This document shows positions 22,636 through 35,651 of a stretch of 64,000 bases of DNA, one piece after another. How positions within the stretch are numbered: the first letter of the stretch is position 1; each line of letters opens with the position of its first letter. This DNA is from Coleophoma eucalyptorum. Its lineage: Eukaryota; Ascomycota; Leotiomycetes; Helotiales; Dermateaceae. The translations under genes and the position numbers were made by a program. The stretch covers positions 310,001 to 374,000 of the forward strand of contig JALRME010000036.1 of assembly GCA_026120035.1 (NCBI GenBank), given 5' to 3'. The notes under the pieces were generated by a model. It was not told the DNA's origin. It saw only the letters and a program-made list of their open reading frames with translations, and made no database searches.

Positions 22636-25188
22636 TCAAGAAAATTTATTCTTCGCCGAGAAAACCTGTCGATTCCGAATAGATAGTAAAGCCTGTGTGG
22701 CTCTTTCCCTTCGTTCCCTGTTCTGTCTTTCTTCTTCGCTGGCCTCAACAGATTGCGCAGTTCTTGGAAGCCATGGACTGATCCAAGGTCTTGTCTCAGC
22801 ATCAATCAGCGACTTCAGCTTTAGTGGGAGCGGCAGCTGTTGTTGCTGGATTGGAGCAGCCTGTTGGGATTTTGGCTGAGCAGATACAAAGCGAGTGTAT
22901 GATTCTACCATTGCCCGAGTGACTTGCGGCTCTTCCTCCGGCTGGCTGTATGCTTTGTGTGCCTTGTCCTGAGACAGTAGTGTCCTAGAGCCTGAATTTG
23001 GTCGGTCTATTCGCTGTCCGATATAAGATCCTGGGAAATGGCTCATTTGGCCTTTTGAAATGATGTAATCTGGATGCCATGACATATTCGTCCAAACCCG
23101 TCGACCTTTTTCGTCTATCTTGTACATAACTTCCTCAATGAAACGTCGTTGGGCAGGCTCAATCGCTTTATGATAATAATACGGACGGCGATCTCTTTGG
23201 TACAACCTAGCACGGAATTGAGCATAGGTACATGATTTTGGAATATCTAATTTACATTTGTACTGATTGGAGATAACTTACGCATCAGCTTTGCCCTCAA
23301 TTATTGCTTGCACCCTTTCAAACTTTGCATCTGAATCGTTGGCTGGCTCCTCTTCCATGTCTGATTGTGATTTTGTAGACTCGATGCTACACAGCTCCTT
23401 GATAGAGTCCATTCCAGGGAAGGACAGCCCTTCTTCAACGTACACGTGATCTTCCACAACCTCTATTATTCTGATATTGTGCTTTCCGCGTCTCAAAATA
23501 AGGAGCTTGTCATCCACAAGGAACGACCTAGTCTCTTCCGGGACCCAGAACTTAACTGGTGTAAAGCTGACCATGCCCTTATCCATCGACTCTTTCTTTT
23601 GTTCTGGATTATAGCCTCCAATATAAACGGATTGTTGTGACACTAATCGATGACCTTCTGATGCAGAAGTTGCCAATCCTGCTGCATACAAGATTTTGCC
23701 CATTCCGTAGTTGTAGATAAGTGTTCGCGGAAGTTTCATGTTAGATTTTGGGGCATTGTTGAGAGTGATGGGCTGTGCCGGGGATGAAGCAGCCAATCCG
23801 CTCGAAGAGTTGAATGACTCAGGGTCAGAGATCGTGCTTGGCTTGTTGAACATAAGTCGGTGCTGTAATTCGGCTGCTTTGGATTCCTCGGGTCCATGAA
23901 TAAGCTCCAAAAACTCACGCGCGAGAAGATGCTGGGCTTTACGCTCCTTGGCCGACTCCATGTGTTCTTTGACAACGGTTTCGATTCGCTCGATTGGTAG
24001 GAATGTGAAAAGCTTTAGATACCTTTCAACATCTGCATCAGCAGTTCTTAGAAAGAACCCGTACAGATCAAAGGTGCTCGTCTGCTCTTTATCTAGCCAG
24101 ATCGCATTCCCAGCGCTTTTACCGAATTTTGCCCCGGCAGCCGTTGTGAGAAGTGGAACGGTGAAACCAGTTGGAGTCGGGAGTTTCTCGACCATTTGGC
24201 GCACACTTGGGTCGGGATGATTTTTTGTGATGTACTTGACAGCATCGACGCCTGCTGTGATATTTCCATACTGATCTGAGCCGCCTATTTGCATATGTAC
24301 GCCTTTAGTGTGGTACATATGCCACCAGTCCCAACCCTGTAATAATGGGTAGGTGAACTCAGCAAATGACATGCCATCACCTTTCGACATCTTATTCTTT
24401 ACACTATAGGATGTCAGTACTACTTTAATGGCCATATTGAAAATGACTCACGTATCTCGTGCGAGCATGGGACCCAACCGTACGCCATGACCGAGAATCT
24501 GGAGCATCTCTATAAGAGTCAAGTTGTTCATCCAGGCATTATTGTTGACCAATTCCCTCTTCCACCCCGAATCGCGTTCAAATCCGTGCTTTCGGCCATA
24601 AGCTTCCACATTTACCCACAGCCTCTTAAGTTGATAATGCATAGCAGTCATATTTGCAACCCGCACCGAGGAAGCTTGTGCTGCCCGAGTTGTCAAACGA
24701 TCACTTGGATCTCCGATCTTCGAAGTGGCGCCACCGAGAAGCGATACAGCATGATATCCATTGACGTACATCCAGAAGAGAGACATAAGGGGAAGGAGAT
24801 GGCCGACATGTAAAGAGGAAGCAGTTGGGTCGATGCCAACATATGCGCCGAGTCGATTCTCCGTAAGAGCCAAGTCGAGTTCATCGCGTTTGCTGAAGGT
24901 ATGTAAGCAGATGTCAATGTGCAGCATTGTGATGTGCCCTTACCCAGCAATAGTGTGTACAAGGCCTCTTTCCTCAAGACGAGTGAGCATGCTCTTCTTC
25001 TTGCCAGCAGTTATTTCCTTTGCGAGCGCTTTCCATCGCTGCGCAGCCTCTCTCTGCTTCTCAACATAGCTCCGGTGGATCGATCGCCGAGCAGTATTGC
25101 CTTGGAGCTTGGATGCCCGAAAAGTGCATCTTGCGCATACGTAGAGCTCTTGTCGGGTAGTGCTTCGAAATAAGGAGGGACTTGCCAT
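22636..25188 (-). CDS. mitochondrial tyrosyl-tRNA synthetase, long C-terminal extension
   Basis: Charges mitochondrial tRNA-Tyr; in Pezizomycotina this enzyme (CYT-18 in Neurospora) also helps group I introns fold. Exons 25188-24944, 24892-24452, 24403-23282 and 23206-22636 give 792 residues with consistent phase. The N-terminus is a mitochondrial presequence of about 40 residues. The class I signature HVGH is at residues 110-113, the tyrosine-binding GGSDQYGN at about 269-276, and KFGKS (in the place of KMSKS) at 321-325. An S4-like RNA-binding domain follows (SASEGHRLVSQQSVYIGGY). Exon 4 adds a region starting GKADALYQRDRRPYYY, then WTNMSWHPDYIISKGQMSHFPG, and ends in a Gln/Pro-rich, then Arg/Glu-rich tail. 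It is clearly longer than the 669-residue CYT-18. Divergent from the GH36 gene. Confidence 0.92.
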
Positions 25189-25638
25189 TGTGGCTAGCTG
25201 GCTGAGCTAATCGACCATAAAAAGGGGGTGAGAAGAACACACGCAAGAAAACTACAAATACATAATCAAAGGAAGAAATGGTGTTGCACGCAGACGTAGC
25301 ATGAGGTTATCGTACGGAGAAAAAAGGTACGGCAGGCAAAACAGCCCGGCTTGGAAGTCTAGTGCACTAGTCCCAAAGAAGAAAGAGCGCATCCTTGATG
25401 ACGAGGGGTAGCAGCATGTAGTGTGGACAAGACATGTGTGACCAAAGAAAGCCCTACGTTGGGAAGGATTGTTCGCATTGAGTGATTGAATGGGTGAATG
25501 GCTGCATAAGTTAACGCCTGTATGCTGGTACATACTTATATAAAGTATTCGCATCTCTGTACGTGCGCTCCCTCCCCATTCACTTCCTCTTTGTTTCCCC
25601 TCCAACAACTCCCAAATCTGAAAGAATAAGTTATTGCA
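25189..25638. promoter_or_regulatory. divergent promoter of TyrRS and GH36 genes
   Basis: 450 nt between the two start codons. Pyrimidine-rich sequence at 25565-25610 probably begins the GH36 5' leader. A TATA-like TTATATAAAG is at about 25535-25545, roughly 100 nt upstream of the GH36 start. No small gene is supported in it. Confidence 0.5.
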
Positions 25639-28600
25639 ATGGCTGAAGACTCCTTCATTACTTCCGATGGCATGGATGTCTTCCAAGCTAAATATATTCC
25701 CAAGCAGAAATCGCACTCTTCAGATAATACTGCAGCCATGAAGGCTTATATATCTACTTACCCTTCTATGGGTCAAGTTACACAAATTGGCGAAAGCACA
25801 ACTCCTTTCACGGCTTTATTGGAAGTCGACGAAAAGCGTGCCTCAGATCCATGGGAAGTCTCCATCTGGCACTCTGATGGCTCGGATTGGCAAGAATCTC
25901 CAATGCTACCGGTGAAAGAAGCTTTGCATCCAATCTCTCTCGGTTCGTCCTCACCTAAAGGATTGACGAGGCTTTACTTCTCCACACCTTTGGCGATTCG
26001 ATTACCGACAACATTTACCATCAAGTTCCGACAGGGTCCAGCTCAGTCCTGGAAATGGTTGAGAGATCATCAAGGTACCCAAGATGGTGTTGTGCTTTTA
26101 CAGACTGTGACAAGTCAAGATACATTCTCCAGCACTCTTGCAGACTATGTAGAGAATCTCAATCCAGAACTCGATTCGAAGAATTTCCGGAGTCAATCAC
26201 CTGGAACTACTCTTTGGTCTGTTGGCGCGCACATCGATGCTGCTCATGGTGAAGAATCGACGGTTAAAGACATCAAATTTGGTCTGCCCTGGGGAAAGGG
26301 CAAGTTCTTACGGTAAGGCCATCCTGCAAAACATTGAAATCCATATGGATTGCAGCCTATATCCTAACGGATGCCTGACAACCGCTAGGTGGTTTGCTTT
26401 AGTCCGGATTTGGTCACCTTGGCTGGCACCAAGGCAGGGAAAGAATCACTTCCAGCTCGACAAGGAGGGTATCCTGTGCTCATTCTTGAGCTCCGAGGGA
26501 AAGCACTTAGTTATGCTAGGTATCAGTGGCGTCAACAATGTCATGACGCTTTTCACCAGTGACAGCGAGGGCAATGTCGTCTTAAAGGTAAGATTTCTAG
26601 ACTAATACCTCCCAACACCTCGTCTCTAACTTTCTCAAAGGTTCGCAACGATGGCGAAGAAGAGGCTACAGCTCGAGTTCTGGTCGCAATAGGTGATGAT
26701 TTTGAGTCAGCAAATGCTGCAGTTATGTATCATGCTCGCGGAGTTGTAGCCACGGCAGAGGAACTTAGTGGGGAAGCCTTGAAAGAGATGGAAGCTTTGA
26801 AGGATGGAGTTCGTCCAGAGTGGCTAGAAAATTGGTATGATGGGCTTACCTATTGTAAGAAGTCCTCGCTCAGAACTTATAGCCTGTACTCACAGCTACA
26901 GGTACATGGAATGCACTGGGCCAACAACTCACTGAAGAGAAGGTTATCAAGGCCGTTGACACCTTAGCTGAACACAAGATTAACATCACCAACCTGATTA
27001 TTGATGACAACTGGCAAGATATAGATTATCGAGGCCATGGCCAGTTTCAGCATGGCTGGAACGGATTTGAAGCAGAGCCAGTCACATTTCCAAATGGCCT
27101 TAGGCAGACTGTTTCACGCATCCGAGATAAGCATCAGAGTATCCAGCATGTTGCAGTATGGCATGCGATTTTAGGATACTGGGGTGGAATATCACCTGAC
27201 GGCAAGATAGCTAAAAACTACAAAACTGTCCAGGTTGTCCGAGAAGATGCGGAGAAGCGAAATCTTCCTTTGGGTGGCAAGTTAACAGTCGTTGCCGCAG
27301 AAGATGTTTCTAAATTCTACGACGACTTTTATCGTTTTCTTTCGTCTTGTGGCATAGATAGTGTCAAGACTGACGCTCAATTTATGGTCAGTAAAATCTA
27401 CCCCACATTTTCGTGTCAAATTCTGACTTGGTAGCTTGACACCATCGTCTCTGCTAAAGCAAGGCGAGAACTCATACCAGCTTATCTTGATGCATGGAAT
27501 ATATCAACACTACGGCACTTTAGTGTAAAGGCTATTTCCTGCATGTCGCAAACACCTCAGATCCTATTCCATTCACAATTGCCTCAGAACAAGCCTCCCG
27601 TGATGGTTCGAAACTCCGATGATTTCTTCCCAGAAATCCCAGCTAGTCATCCATGGCATATTTTCTGCAATGCACATAATAGTCTATTCTCACAACATCT
27701 GAACATTATTCCTGATTGGGATATGTTTCAGACCGTTCATGACTACTCAGGCTTCCATGCAGCTGCTCGATGTGTTAGTGGCGGGCCTATATACATTACG
27801 GATATCCCTGGGCAGCATAATATCGATCTCATCAACCAAATGACTGGTCCAACAACTCGAGGAAAGACTGTTATATTTAGACCTAGCGTTATTGGGAAGA
27901 GCTTAGATCAGTATAATGGTTACGATGACGACAATTTGCTGCTTATTGGAACTTATCATGGTATGTTCATCTTTAGTGCATATGAAACATTCTGACTTAG
28001 TTCTAGGGCCCGCTGTAACTGGCGCCGGAATGATTGGAGTATTTAACATCTCGCAGCGACCGTTGACAGAGCTCGTCTCCCTATCTCGCTTCCCAGGAGT
28101 AGTAGACACTCAGTATTATGTCATACGAGCACATACTAGTGGCAAAGTCTCAAAGCCTTTGCAAGTTAACGACCCATCCGCTCTCATGCACGTGTCGCTA
28201 GATATTAGAGGCTATGATATCTTGTCGTCGTACCCTCTTCGCGGCTTTGTTGATTCCAAAAGAAATGAAACGTACTGGATTGCAAACCTTGGGCTCGTTG
28301 GGAAGATGGCGGCTCCTGCAACTATTGTGGACACTACGATGACTATGCAGGATACTGGCAGGATTTCAATTGTGACCAATCTCAAAGCACTTGGTGTACT
28401 TGGTAAGTATATTCCTTTCAACAGGTTCATTCTGCTAATGCTGTGGAGGACTCTACATATCTTCACTGCCATCGCTTACGGTTGGTAACAATTTCATGGT
28501 CACTATTCTGGACCAGGTGATTCCAGTACACACCGTCTCTATCAGCAAGATGGATGTCCATGTGCTTGAAATTGATGCAGAAACGGCGTGGAAAGAGTTG

Positions 28601-28663
28601 AAGCTCGGCAGTCGTTGGAGCAATGAGCTTGAGGTTAAAGTAACTGTCATTCCAAAGCACTAG
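25639..28663 (+). CDS. GH36 family glycosidase, raffinose-synthase/Sip1-like
   Basis: Enzyme of the alpha-galactosidase/raffinose synthase (seed imbibition) type. Seven exons (25639-26312, 26389-26587, 26641-26854, 26902-27386, 27435-27960, 28007-28402, 28449-28663) give 902 residues. There is no signal peptide, which suggests a cytosolic place. The barrel begins around GLTYCTWNALGQQ; LIIDDNWQ is a strand with two Asp. The probable nucleophile is the Asp in DSVKTDAQFM and the acid/base the Asp in GGPIYITDIPG. The length fits fungal Sip1-like proteins, which are longer than bacterial GH36. Substrate (raffinose family oligosaccharides or other alpha-galactosides) is inferred. Confidence 0.93.
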
Positions 28664-28941
28664 GTAGAAGCATGGACCGTGAGATTTAAACAAACTGCTA
28701 TCTCAATTCATAAAGCTTGTCTCATGGTATAACAATCAATAATAACATATAATCCATCTTCCTGGTCGTGTACGCGGATGGAAGCCTCAAATGCAGCATT
28801 TCTATTTCATCGTGTGCCATGCCCACGTGAGCATCACATGATAGGTATGAACATGTACCGAACCTCTCATAACCATTTCCACTATCATCTAACACAACAT
28901 AACTATGATGTAGAAATTGTGGCACGGAGTTTCCTCTAAGC

Positions 28942-29841
28942 ATGGCCTGCCTACCCCAGACCACAGATCACCACTACCCCACACCACACATTATTTCCCC
29001 AACAAGCACACATACACACACTATAATCTTACTCCACGGCACCTCAACATCAGGGCCTACTTTTGCATCATCCCTCCTCTCGTTCCCTATCTCAAACCAA
29101 AACCCCAAATCAGCACTGGATACAATCACAAACAACCTCCCCAACCTCCTCCCATCAGCCCGCTTTGTCTTCCCAACCGGGAAACTGCGAACCTCGACCG
29201 TCTTTGGCGGTGTGTTAAAGCACGCATGGTTTGACATCACAACATTCTCAGACAGAACGGCTGGCGAGGATAAACAGATTGACGGACTTAGGGAAAGCTG
29301 TCTATATCTCTCCGAGCTGGTTGAGGAGGAGATCAAGCTCCTAAGCGGGAGGAGTGATAGAGTGGTTCTTGGAGGGTTTAGCCAAGGTTGTGCTATGGTG
29401 GCTTTTGCATGCCTGAGTGGAGTCTTGCCACACGTGAAATTGGGGGCTTTAGTTGGCATGAGTGGCTGGCTACCTTTTAGGAGACAGATCGAAGAGGCTG
29501 TGGAAAGTTGTAAGGACTCGTCTAGCTTTGAGAAGAGGAGAGCTGCCAGTGGTTATTTGTTAGATTTACTTGGCCTTGAGGCGAGTAGAGGTCAGGAGGG
29601 TTCTGAGGGAGGGCAGTGCTTAGACACTGAATTGTGGTTCGCTCATGGCCTGGCTGATGAGAAAGTTAAGCCACAGTGGGCTCTTGAGATGAGTGAAGTG
29701 ATGGAAAGCCTTGGTTGTCAACGGAACATGAAGATGTACGATGACTTGGGACACTGGTATTGTGATGCTGAAATGAGAGACATCACTGATTTCTTGAGAC
29801 GCATTGGTGTTAGCGTAGACGATGAAGAACTGGCGAAGTAA
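28942..29841 (+). CDS. acyl-protein thioesterase/phospholipase-like serine hydrolase
   Basis: Intronless, 299 residues; alpha/beta hydrolase of the phospholipase/carboxylesterase (APT1-like) family. The opening strand ILLHGTSTSGPTFASS carries the oxyanion loop. The nucleophile Ser lies in GGFSQGCAMV, the Asp in AHGLADEKV and the His in DLGHWYCDAE, so the whole triad is seen. It is longer than classical APT1 (about 230 residues) because of loops at EASRGQEGSEGG and near the N-terminus. No signal peptide. It could remove palmitate from proteins or hydrolyse small esters. Confidence 0.88.
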   Translation: MACLPQTTDHHYPTPHIISPTSTHTHTIILLHGTSTSGPTFASSLLSFPISNQNPKSALDTITNNLPNLLPSARFVFPTGKLRTSTVFGGVLKHAWFDITTFSDRTAGEDKQIDGLRESCLYLSELVEEEIKLLSGRSDRVVLGGFSQGCAMVAFACLSGVLPHVKLGALVGMSGWLPFRRQIEEAVESCKDSSSFEKRRAASGYLLDLLGLEASRGQEGSEGGQCLDTELWFAHGLADEKVKPQWALEMSEVMESLGCQRNMKMYDDLGHWYCDAEMRDITDFLRRIGVSVDDEELAK

Positions 29842-30083
29842 GGATGCCAATAGTTCAGTCAATATCTAAACAGCTGTCACGTCTTGCCCAGTTGTCAGCA
29901 AAATGGATGGATTGAGCAAGTTAAATAAGCGAGCAGATACTTTTATTTTGATACCTCAACGAGAATAATCTCTGAGCAAAGTAGTAAACGAGTGACGTGA
30001 TATTTTTCATGATACCATAAACACATTTCCATCATACCATCCATCCAAACCTGGCCAGCTGGGACAACAGGCACGAAATATAA

Positions 30084-31740
30084 TCAAGCACAGATTCCAA
30101 AAGCCTTCTGACATCCTTTTCCACAGTAAGTGACAGCAGTGCCGCAATATCCGTACTGACTGCAGCAATACCCCGCTGCACAAGTCGGTGCTCCTTCATA
30201 GGCCGCACCACAGCCACCGGCAGGTACTGCTGGGAGAGATGACGCGGTAAATTTGAAATCCCAAGACGAAGTTTTGGTCGTCGACGATGACGTCAACGTA
30301 GATGCCGTCGAGTTTCTGCTACTGCTGCTACTGGAGCTTGACTTAAAGGTCTTCACCAGGCCGCTGCTTGATTTTGATGTGGACCTGGTACTTGTTGAGG
30401 TGGGAGAGGATGACGAGCTAGGTGTCAAATACCTAATCAAAGTAGTCTTCATGATAGTCGTGATTGTGTGTTTTTGAGTGGTAACCCCAATTGTTATACT
30501 TTCTGTACCAGACAGACTTTTGCTCGTGTTCGAACACGAAGCACCTGTCGTTCCAGCTCTGTATCCAACCAAGATATTCTTGACAACTTGATAGTAAGTA
30601 AGGCCGTATGCAACATTATTTTGGGCAGATGTCGCCTCCCACAGCATGATTCCGCCGAAGTTCGGCTTGCAGAAGTAAGCCTGAGCAAGATTCGCAACTT
30701 GGCTAGGAGTCAAATAGAAGGGCGGGTCAATAGCAGCCGTAGTAGACGCAGCGAGGCCGATATAGAGTTTTGCATTGGCACTTACAGTGCCGACAAGGAA
30801 CTCCGTCCAGGCATCGTAGCTGAATCCGCTGGCGAGCTCTTCGTGTGTTTTTGAGTACTGAGGATTTGCTGTTGTCCAATTCTGCGCTGAGCAGGATGCT
30901 GTGTTGTAGAATTGGATCCAGATAATATCAAATTGCGCACCAGAGATCATGGCGGCCATATTTGGGTCGGGAACTACACACTGTGGAGCCCCAGTGATGA
31001 GGTATGTCTTTTTTGCAGTGACAAAGTTGCTACGGAGGCGATTGATCATGGCTATGTATCCAGCTGAGCGGTCTAGAGAGCGATAAGTATATGGCTTTCG
31101 CATAGATTAGAATTCGGAGTTTACCTGTCGCTGGCAGCTCAATATCGAAATCAAATCCATCTACCTCAACCGCTTGTCCATTGGCACCGTCAAAAGGTCT
31201 CGGCTTACCAGCAACTATCCATGCAGTAGTCTGCGGACCAAAAGCACCCCAAAGGAAATCAGCAAAATCAATTCCGTCAACTGCTCCCGTGAGCTGATAC
31301 CTATTGGTGCCTCCACCAAGCGAGAGAATGACTTTCTTTCCGTAGGTCTTCTGACAAATGGGAATGTCAGCAACCATCTGTGGACATTCGGACTGTAGCG
31401 AGTTGTTGGCGGGCGTGTTTCCAGGCCCGCTGTAGACGTATGGGTATCCCCAGCATTGATTACCAAAATTAGTACCAGGATATCCATTTCCTTGTGCTGG
31501 GAAAATGTCTACAAAGGCTAGTGTGATGACATCGATTGTCGCCTGCTGGCAGAAATGAGAGAGTGGGAGTTGGTTAAGTCCTTGGCCCTATTACTTCGTC
31601 AAGTATTCTTCTCAAATCTATGACAATATTAAACCTACCCAGTAGACACCAACATTCGTCTTTGCAGAAGCTGTAAAGTTAGCAACAGAAAGATTGAGTA
31701 AGGATACTAAGGTAAAGAGTGTGGGGGTAAAGAGTGACAT
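30084..31740 (-). CDS. secreted GH18 chitinase (class III) with C-terminal CBM18
   Basis: Cleaves chitin. Exons 31740-31639, 31587-31125 and 31072-30084 give 517 residues. A signal peptide covers about the first 20 residues (MSLFTPTLFTLVSLLNLSVA). The GH18 signature DGFDFDIE ends at Glu184, the proton donor; VILSLGGGTN is the preceding strand motif. VYWGQG and the CGRxxx-like cysteines agree with class III chitinases. After about residue 340 comes a Ser/Thr-rich linker of roughly 90 residues. It ends in a hevein-type chitin-binding module with a full set of cysteines (CGAAYEGAPTCAAGYCCSQY and on). It is probably a cell-wall or competitor-directed enzyme. Its 5' neighbour is an esterase on the same strand. 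Confidence 0.95.
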
Positions 31741-32076
31741 ATTGCAAAAAGGCCGATCAAGGAAACGATTGACAAAGAGTGATAATCACCATGGTACAGA
31801 AACTCGTTCTGGGCCCCTCTTCAAGAGAAAAGGAAAATAGAGGGGTTGAAGATAGAATTGCGATACCAGGGATATCGGCAAGGGAAAGCTGTCTCGGAAA
31901 CCTTATTATCATCTTTGAAGCAATTCCCACATTCCTCGAGATGATGTTAAGCGACCCCTTTGCACTCGGGGAGGGATTGGCTTTGCTACTCCTACACGCT
32001 CAACATGCTCCGGCCTGCAGGACTGATCCTTTGAAAGGAAATGGAAATCTAAAGACTGTTCGACCTCCTGCCCATC
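31741..32076. other. intergenic, 0.34 kb
   Basis: Promoter of the chitinase and 3' flank of the esterase. Nothing else identifiable. Confidence 0.5.
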
Positions 32077-33726
32077 TCACAAATAACGGCCTGACAGTAA
32101 TGCTGATCCGATATTCCTAGCCTTCTCAAAATTGTTCTGAATCCAGTCTTCCTTGAGATACTCGTATTCCCTCAGCTCATCATCCTCGGTACAGATCAAT
32201 GTATGTTGACCACTAGGACCAAAGCGCATGAATTTGTTTCCATTATTCCAGTCCTCCCAAGGCTTCTGTCCATACGCGAAGCCGGTCCAGAGACGTCCAA
32301 TCTCACGAGATATGGTCTTTCCTCCGTCACTCATAACTTCATTTTCAGTTTCATTCTGGTATGTATATAACGCACATTGACCATGATATGCGAGCCCAAG
32401 TGTAGGCCCCGGAAATGGAGATTGCTCCTCAAAGTGATAGAGATAGACTTCTCCAGGAAAATTTTTGGCAACCATTAAGTTAGGATATTGAAACATGAGA
32501 ACACCAATCAAGTTGCGCAGAGCGGCGAAGTATTGAGCTTCTGAGATTTCTTGTGAAGACTTGGAGACGAAGCCAAATCGCTCATAAAATATTTGTGCTT
32601 CATCGCTTGCTAATAGAGATGCCACACATCTTTTGAAGCCGTCAATGGATATCCTCTTGGTCACAACATCAAATATGATGGCCTCAACTGCGACATCTCC
32701 AATAATGATGCTTTTGCAACGAGTTGTAGGATTTTCTTCCCACATGGACCAAGTCGTAGGAAGAAGCTTCCCGTCCGCTACAGCCCCCATCGCCTGAGAG
32801 GTATATTTCTGCGTGAGCTCCAGCGCATCAATGGCGCGAAGCTTCTCCAGACGTTGTGCGGGTTCCTCATTTTGAAGTCCGCAGTTCTTAATTAAAGCAT
32901 CCCATGCCGCATCGTATCGTAACATTGGCAAAGGACCAAGTACTGGTGCAGAGCCAGACATCAAAATCGCGCGGTCAAACAAAGGTGATCCGGACAGAAT
33001 ATGAAAATGGATGCTGGCACTTCCAGCGCTAACTCCGAATGCAGTCACGTTGGAGGGGTCCCCGCCAAAATCATGGATGTGGTTCTGGACCCATTGGAAA
33101 GCATTCCGTTGATCAACAAAACCGTAGTTTCCATTGCAAGATTCGTCATTTTCGTCAACCAGTTGTGCACCAAGATCTTTTGATGCCGCGAAGCCCAAAG
33201 GCCCCAGACGATAGTTGATTTGCACCAAAATAACGGGGTTGCCGTTATTGATTGCCAACTGACAGAGTTTCTGGGGACGATACCGACTCACTGAATTAGC
33301 ACCGTGAGTAAAAGCACCCCTGTAAACGAGTTAATCGGACAGTATCTGGATACGACTTTATATACAGAAGAATGCTTACCCGTGGACCCAAACCATGACT
33401 GGTAGTAGATCCGTGCCATCCAAGGCACTGGTTGGAACCGTAACATTAAGATTCAAACACTCAAATTCATGATCAACAGGAACGGGATCTAGGACTCCGC
33501 TGGACGCAACAAGCACGGCAGATTCAGTCTGCACAGCTCTGGGCCCATACTTCGTAGCATCGAATGGCGAATCTAGAGAATTCCGGATCTTGCTATGCGT
33601 CCAGCGCTCTGAGAGATTCGCATAGGGAATGCCGCGAAACAGGGCGAGACCAGCAGCTGTATCATGTTCACCAATGACAGTGGAATCGAGAGATGGGACA
33701 GCGTGATGGATCTTCTTGATAGACAT
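32077..33726 (-). CDS. type-B carboxylesterase/lipase
   Basis: Two exons (33726-33380, 33319-32077) give 529 residues. The splice joins V-W-V-H-G to GAFTHG and forms the oxyanion hole HGGAF. The nucleophile Ser lies in FGVSAGSAS. The triad Glu is likely in the IIGDVAVEA segment, and the His is in GLAYHGQCAL. QINYRLGPLGF is the typical family strand. No signal peptide is visible, so it may be cytosolic, unlike many fungal secreted lipases of this family. Substrate not inferable. Confidence 0.93.
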
Positions 33727-34597
33727 CGTTGCAGGGCTGCGGGTGCTAGCCTTGAGATATGCTGCGGGGAAATCTTAGCGAGGATTTCAGGGTAGCAGAC
33801 GATCTTGGCTATACAAGAAGCAAAGTATAAGTAAGGCAGTGCTTGTGTTTTGGCGCTTGCTTTTCACAAACGTGGTGTAACCCCGGATGAATCCTCAAGC
33901 GGTCAATGTTGATCACGTCAACCGGCGTAAAACTAGTTAGAGAATGCATAATTTGAAGCGAGTGCGAGCTAGCACTAATGAAAATGGCCGGTTCTACTGA
34001 TCAACGACAGCGAAACCACACATCATGATTCAGATGATGTTGTTATTGGTTTGACAACAACCTCAAAACCCACAAAGCCTTTCGGTGGTCAAGAACTCGT
34101 GTTAATTCTTTTTTTTCTCACAGTAACTTGGCGATCAAGCTGGATCTAATGAAGCGGCGGTCCGCATTGATAAGCCCCAGGACATCCAAGTGAACTAAGG
34201 CTCTTTTGACCTGCATTTCAAGCTCTATATTGCTTAGAGGAAACAGTAGCAGAACTCGGGGCGATATTCTCCCCGAGCTTGTGTGCTGTTCTGGTGCTTA
34301 CCTCGAGGTTGCAATGCAGGATTCTTGTTGAGCTGTTCCCGAGAAGTGGCTTAGCTTGCAAACAGACAGTAGCTGAGCTCCGGAACAGGCATACTCGACA
34401 CAAGACTCTGAATAGGTTTCGCGCAAATGACTGTGGTCCCTTTGAGGTATTATAATTTAGACCTAAATAGTGTCGTCCTGTGCTTCTGCTGTTCCTTTAC
34501 CTCTAAGTTCAATAAAAATAGCCAAATCTATAGACACCACTAGTACTCCTGTCCTTCACTTCCATATTTCATAGTGTACAAAGTTCCACATTCCCAC
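33727..34597. other. intergenic, 0.87 kb
   Basis: Upstream of the esterase gene and downstream of the RTA1 gene. The best frames here are about 60 codons. Pyrimidine tracts at 34110-34122. No RNA gene recognised. Confidence 0.55.
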
Positions 34598-35651
34598 CTA
34601 CTTCTCAGCAGTAGGTTCCTGGGCGGCGTCAGAATCAGATCTGACAGCCTTAGCTCCGATAGTTGTTTCGACGTCTCTGCTCTTCTTCCAGCTGAAGCCC
34701 AAATCTCTCCATTGGTTCTTCAATGCATATCCCGGGTGGATTGCAGTCAAGGCGATGCAAGCGATAGAGACCATTGTACCCTCAAGGATCATTTGAGTGA
34801 CTTCGTTATTTGCTAATGGACCGGAAAACCCTTGTGATAATTCTGCTACACGGAAAGATGATCGGATAAGGATAGTGACAGTTGCGACAACCAAAACTAG
34901 AGATATGGTTAGCTAAAGGGGTTTGTTACATGGGATTGAGAAGGAACTTACCACTGAGGAACAAGGTCCATCGTTGGGTAGACCAGATGTCTTGATGAGC
35001 AACCTCCCAGTTTTGTCGATTCTTCATCACCTTGAATCCAAAATCGGCACACAAGATGATGAAAATGACCAAACTGACAACCTGGAGAGACAAACCAGCA
35101 AGCATAACATTGATACCAGCTTGAGACAAAGATGGGTTATCATCTGGTGCACTGCTCGTGACAGCACCACCTGCAGCCTGCAAAAGCAGACTGAAGAAAT
35201 CGGAACTGACAAAGATGAATGTATATGTTGGTGGCGCTAATCGAGAGATTCCACTACCATAGGCGACAACAATTCGTCCGAGGCAGACATAGATAGCTGC
35301 ACACATGAAAGCGGGACCAATGGTAAGCGGAATTAGATTTAGAAGAAATGCAGAGAAGTTAAATGGATTGTTATGTTGTAATATGCGGCCAAGGTAGCCC
35401 AAAACTTCGAGGATCAGCCCACAGACCATAGCAGTACTGAAGTAGTATGTGCGATATTTGATACCAAAGCCGATTTGGGAAATGAGGAGAATCGCAAAAA
35501 CTGCTGTGAAGACTGATGTCCCTGCGAGATTTGGGAGATGTTTAACAAAGGCATAGTCGATGGGGCAGGTGTCGAGGGTGCAGCAAGAAGATTTAGAGCA
35601 TTGAGTTGGGTCGATGGCAGTACCATTTAGGAAATATCGGGGCCCTGACAT
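34598..35651 (-). CDS. RTA1-family seven-span membrane protein
   Basis: Two exons (35651-34952 and 34896-34598) give 332 residues and restore an unbroken sequence VLVVATVTILIRSSFRVAEL across the intron. About seven hydrophobic segments alternate with short loops. The RTA1/RTM1 features are the N-terminal Cys-rich loop (CSKSSCCTLDTC), EVLGYLGRIL and FVSSDFFSLLLQAAGG. The family includes lipid-translocation and drug-tolerance proteins (Rta1, Rsb1). Substrate unknown. The tail after the last span is short and charged. Confidence 0.92.
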
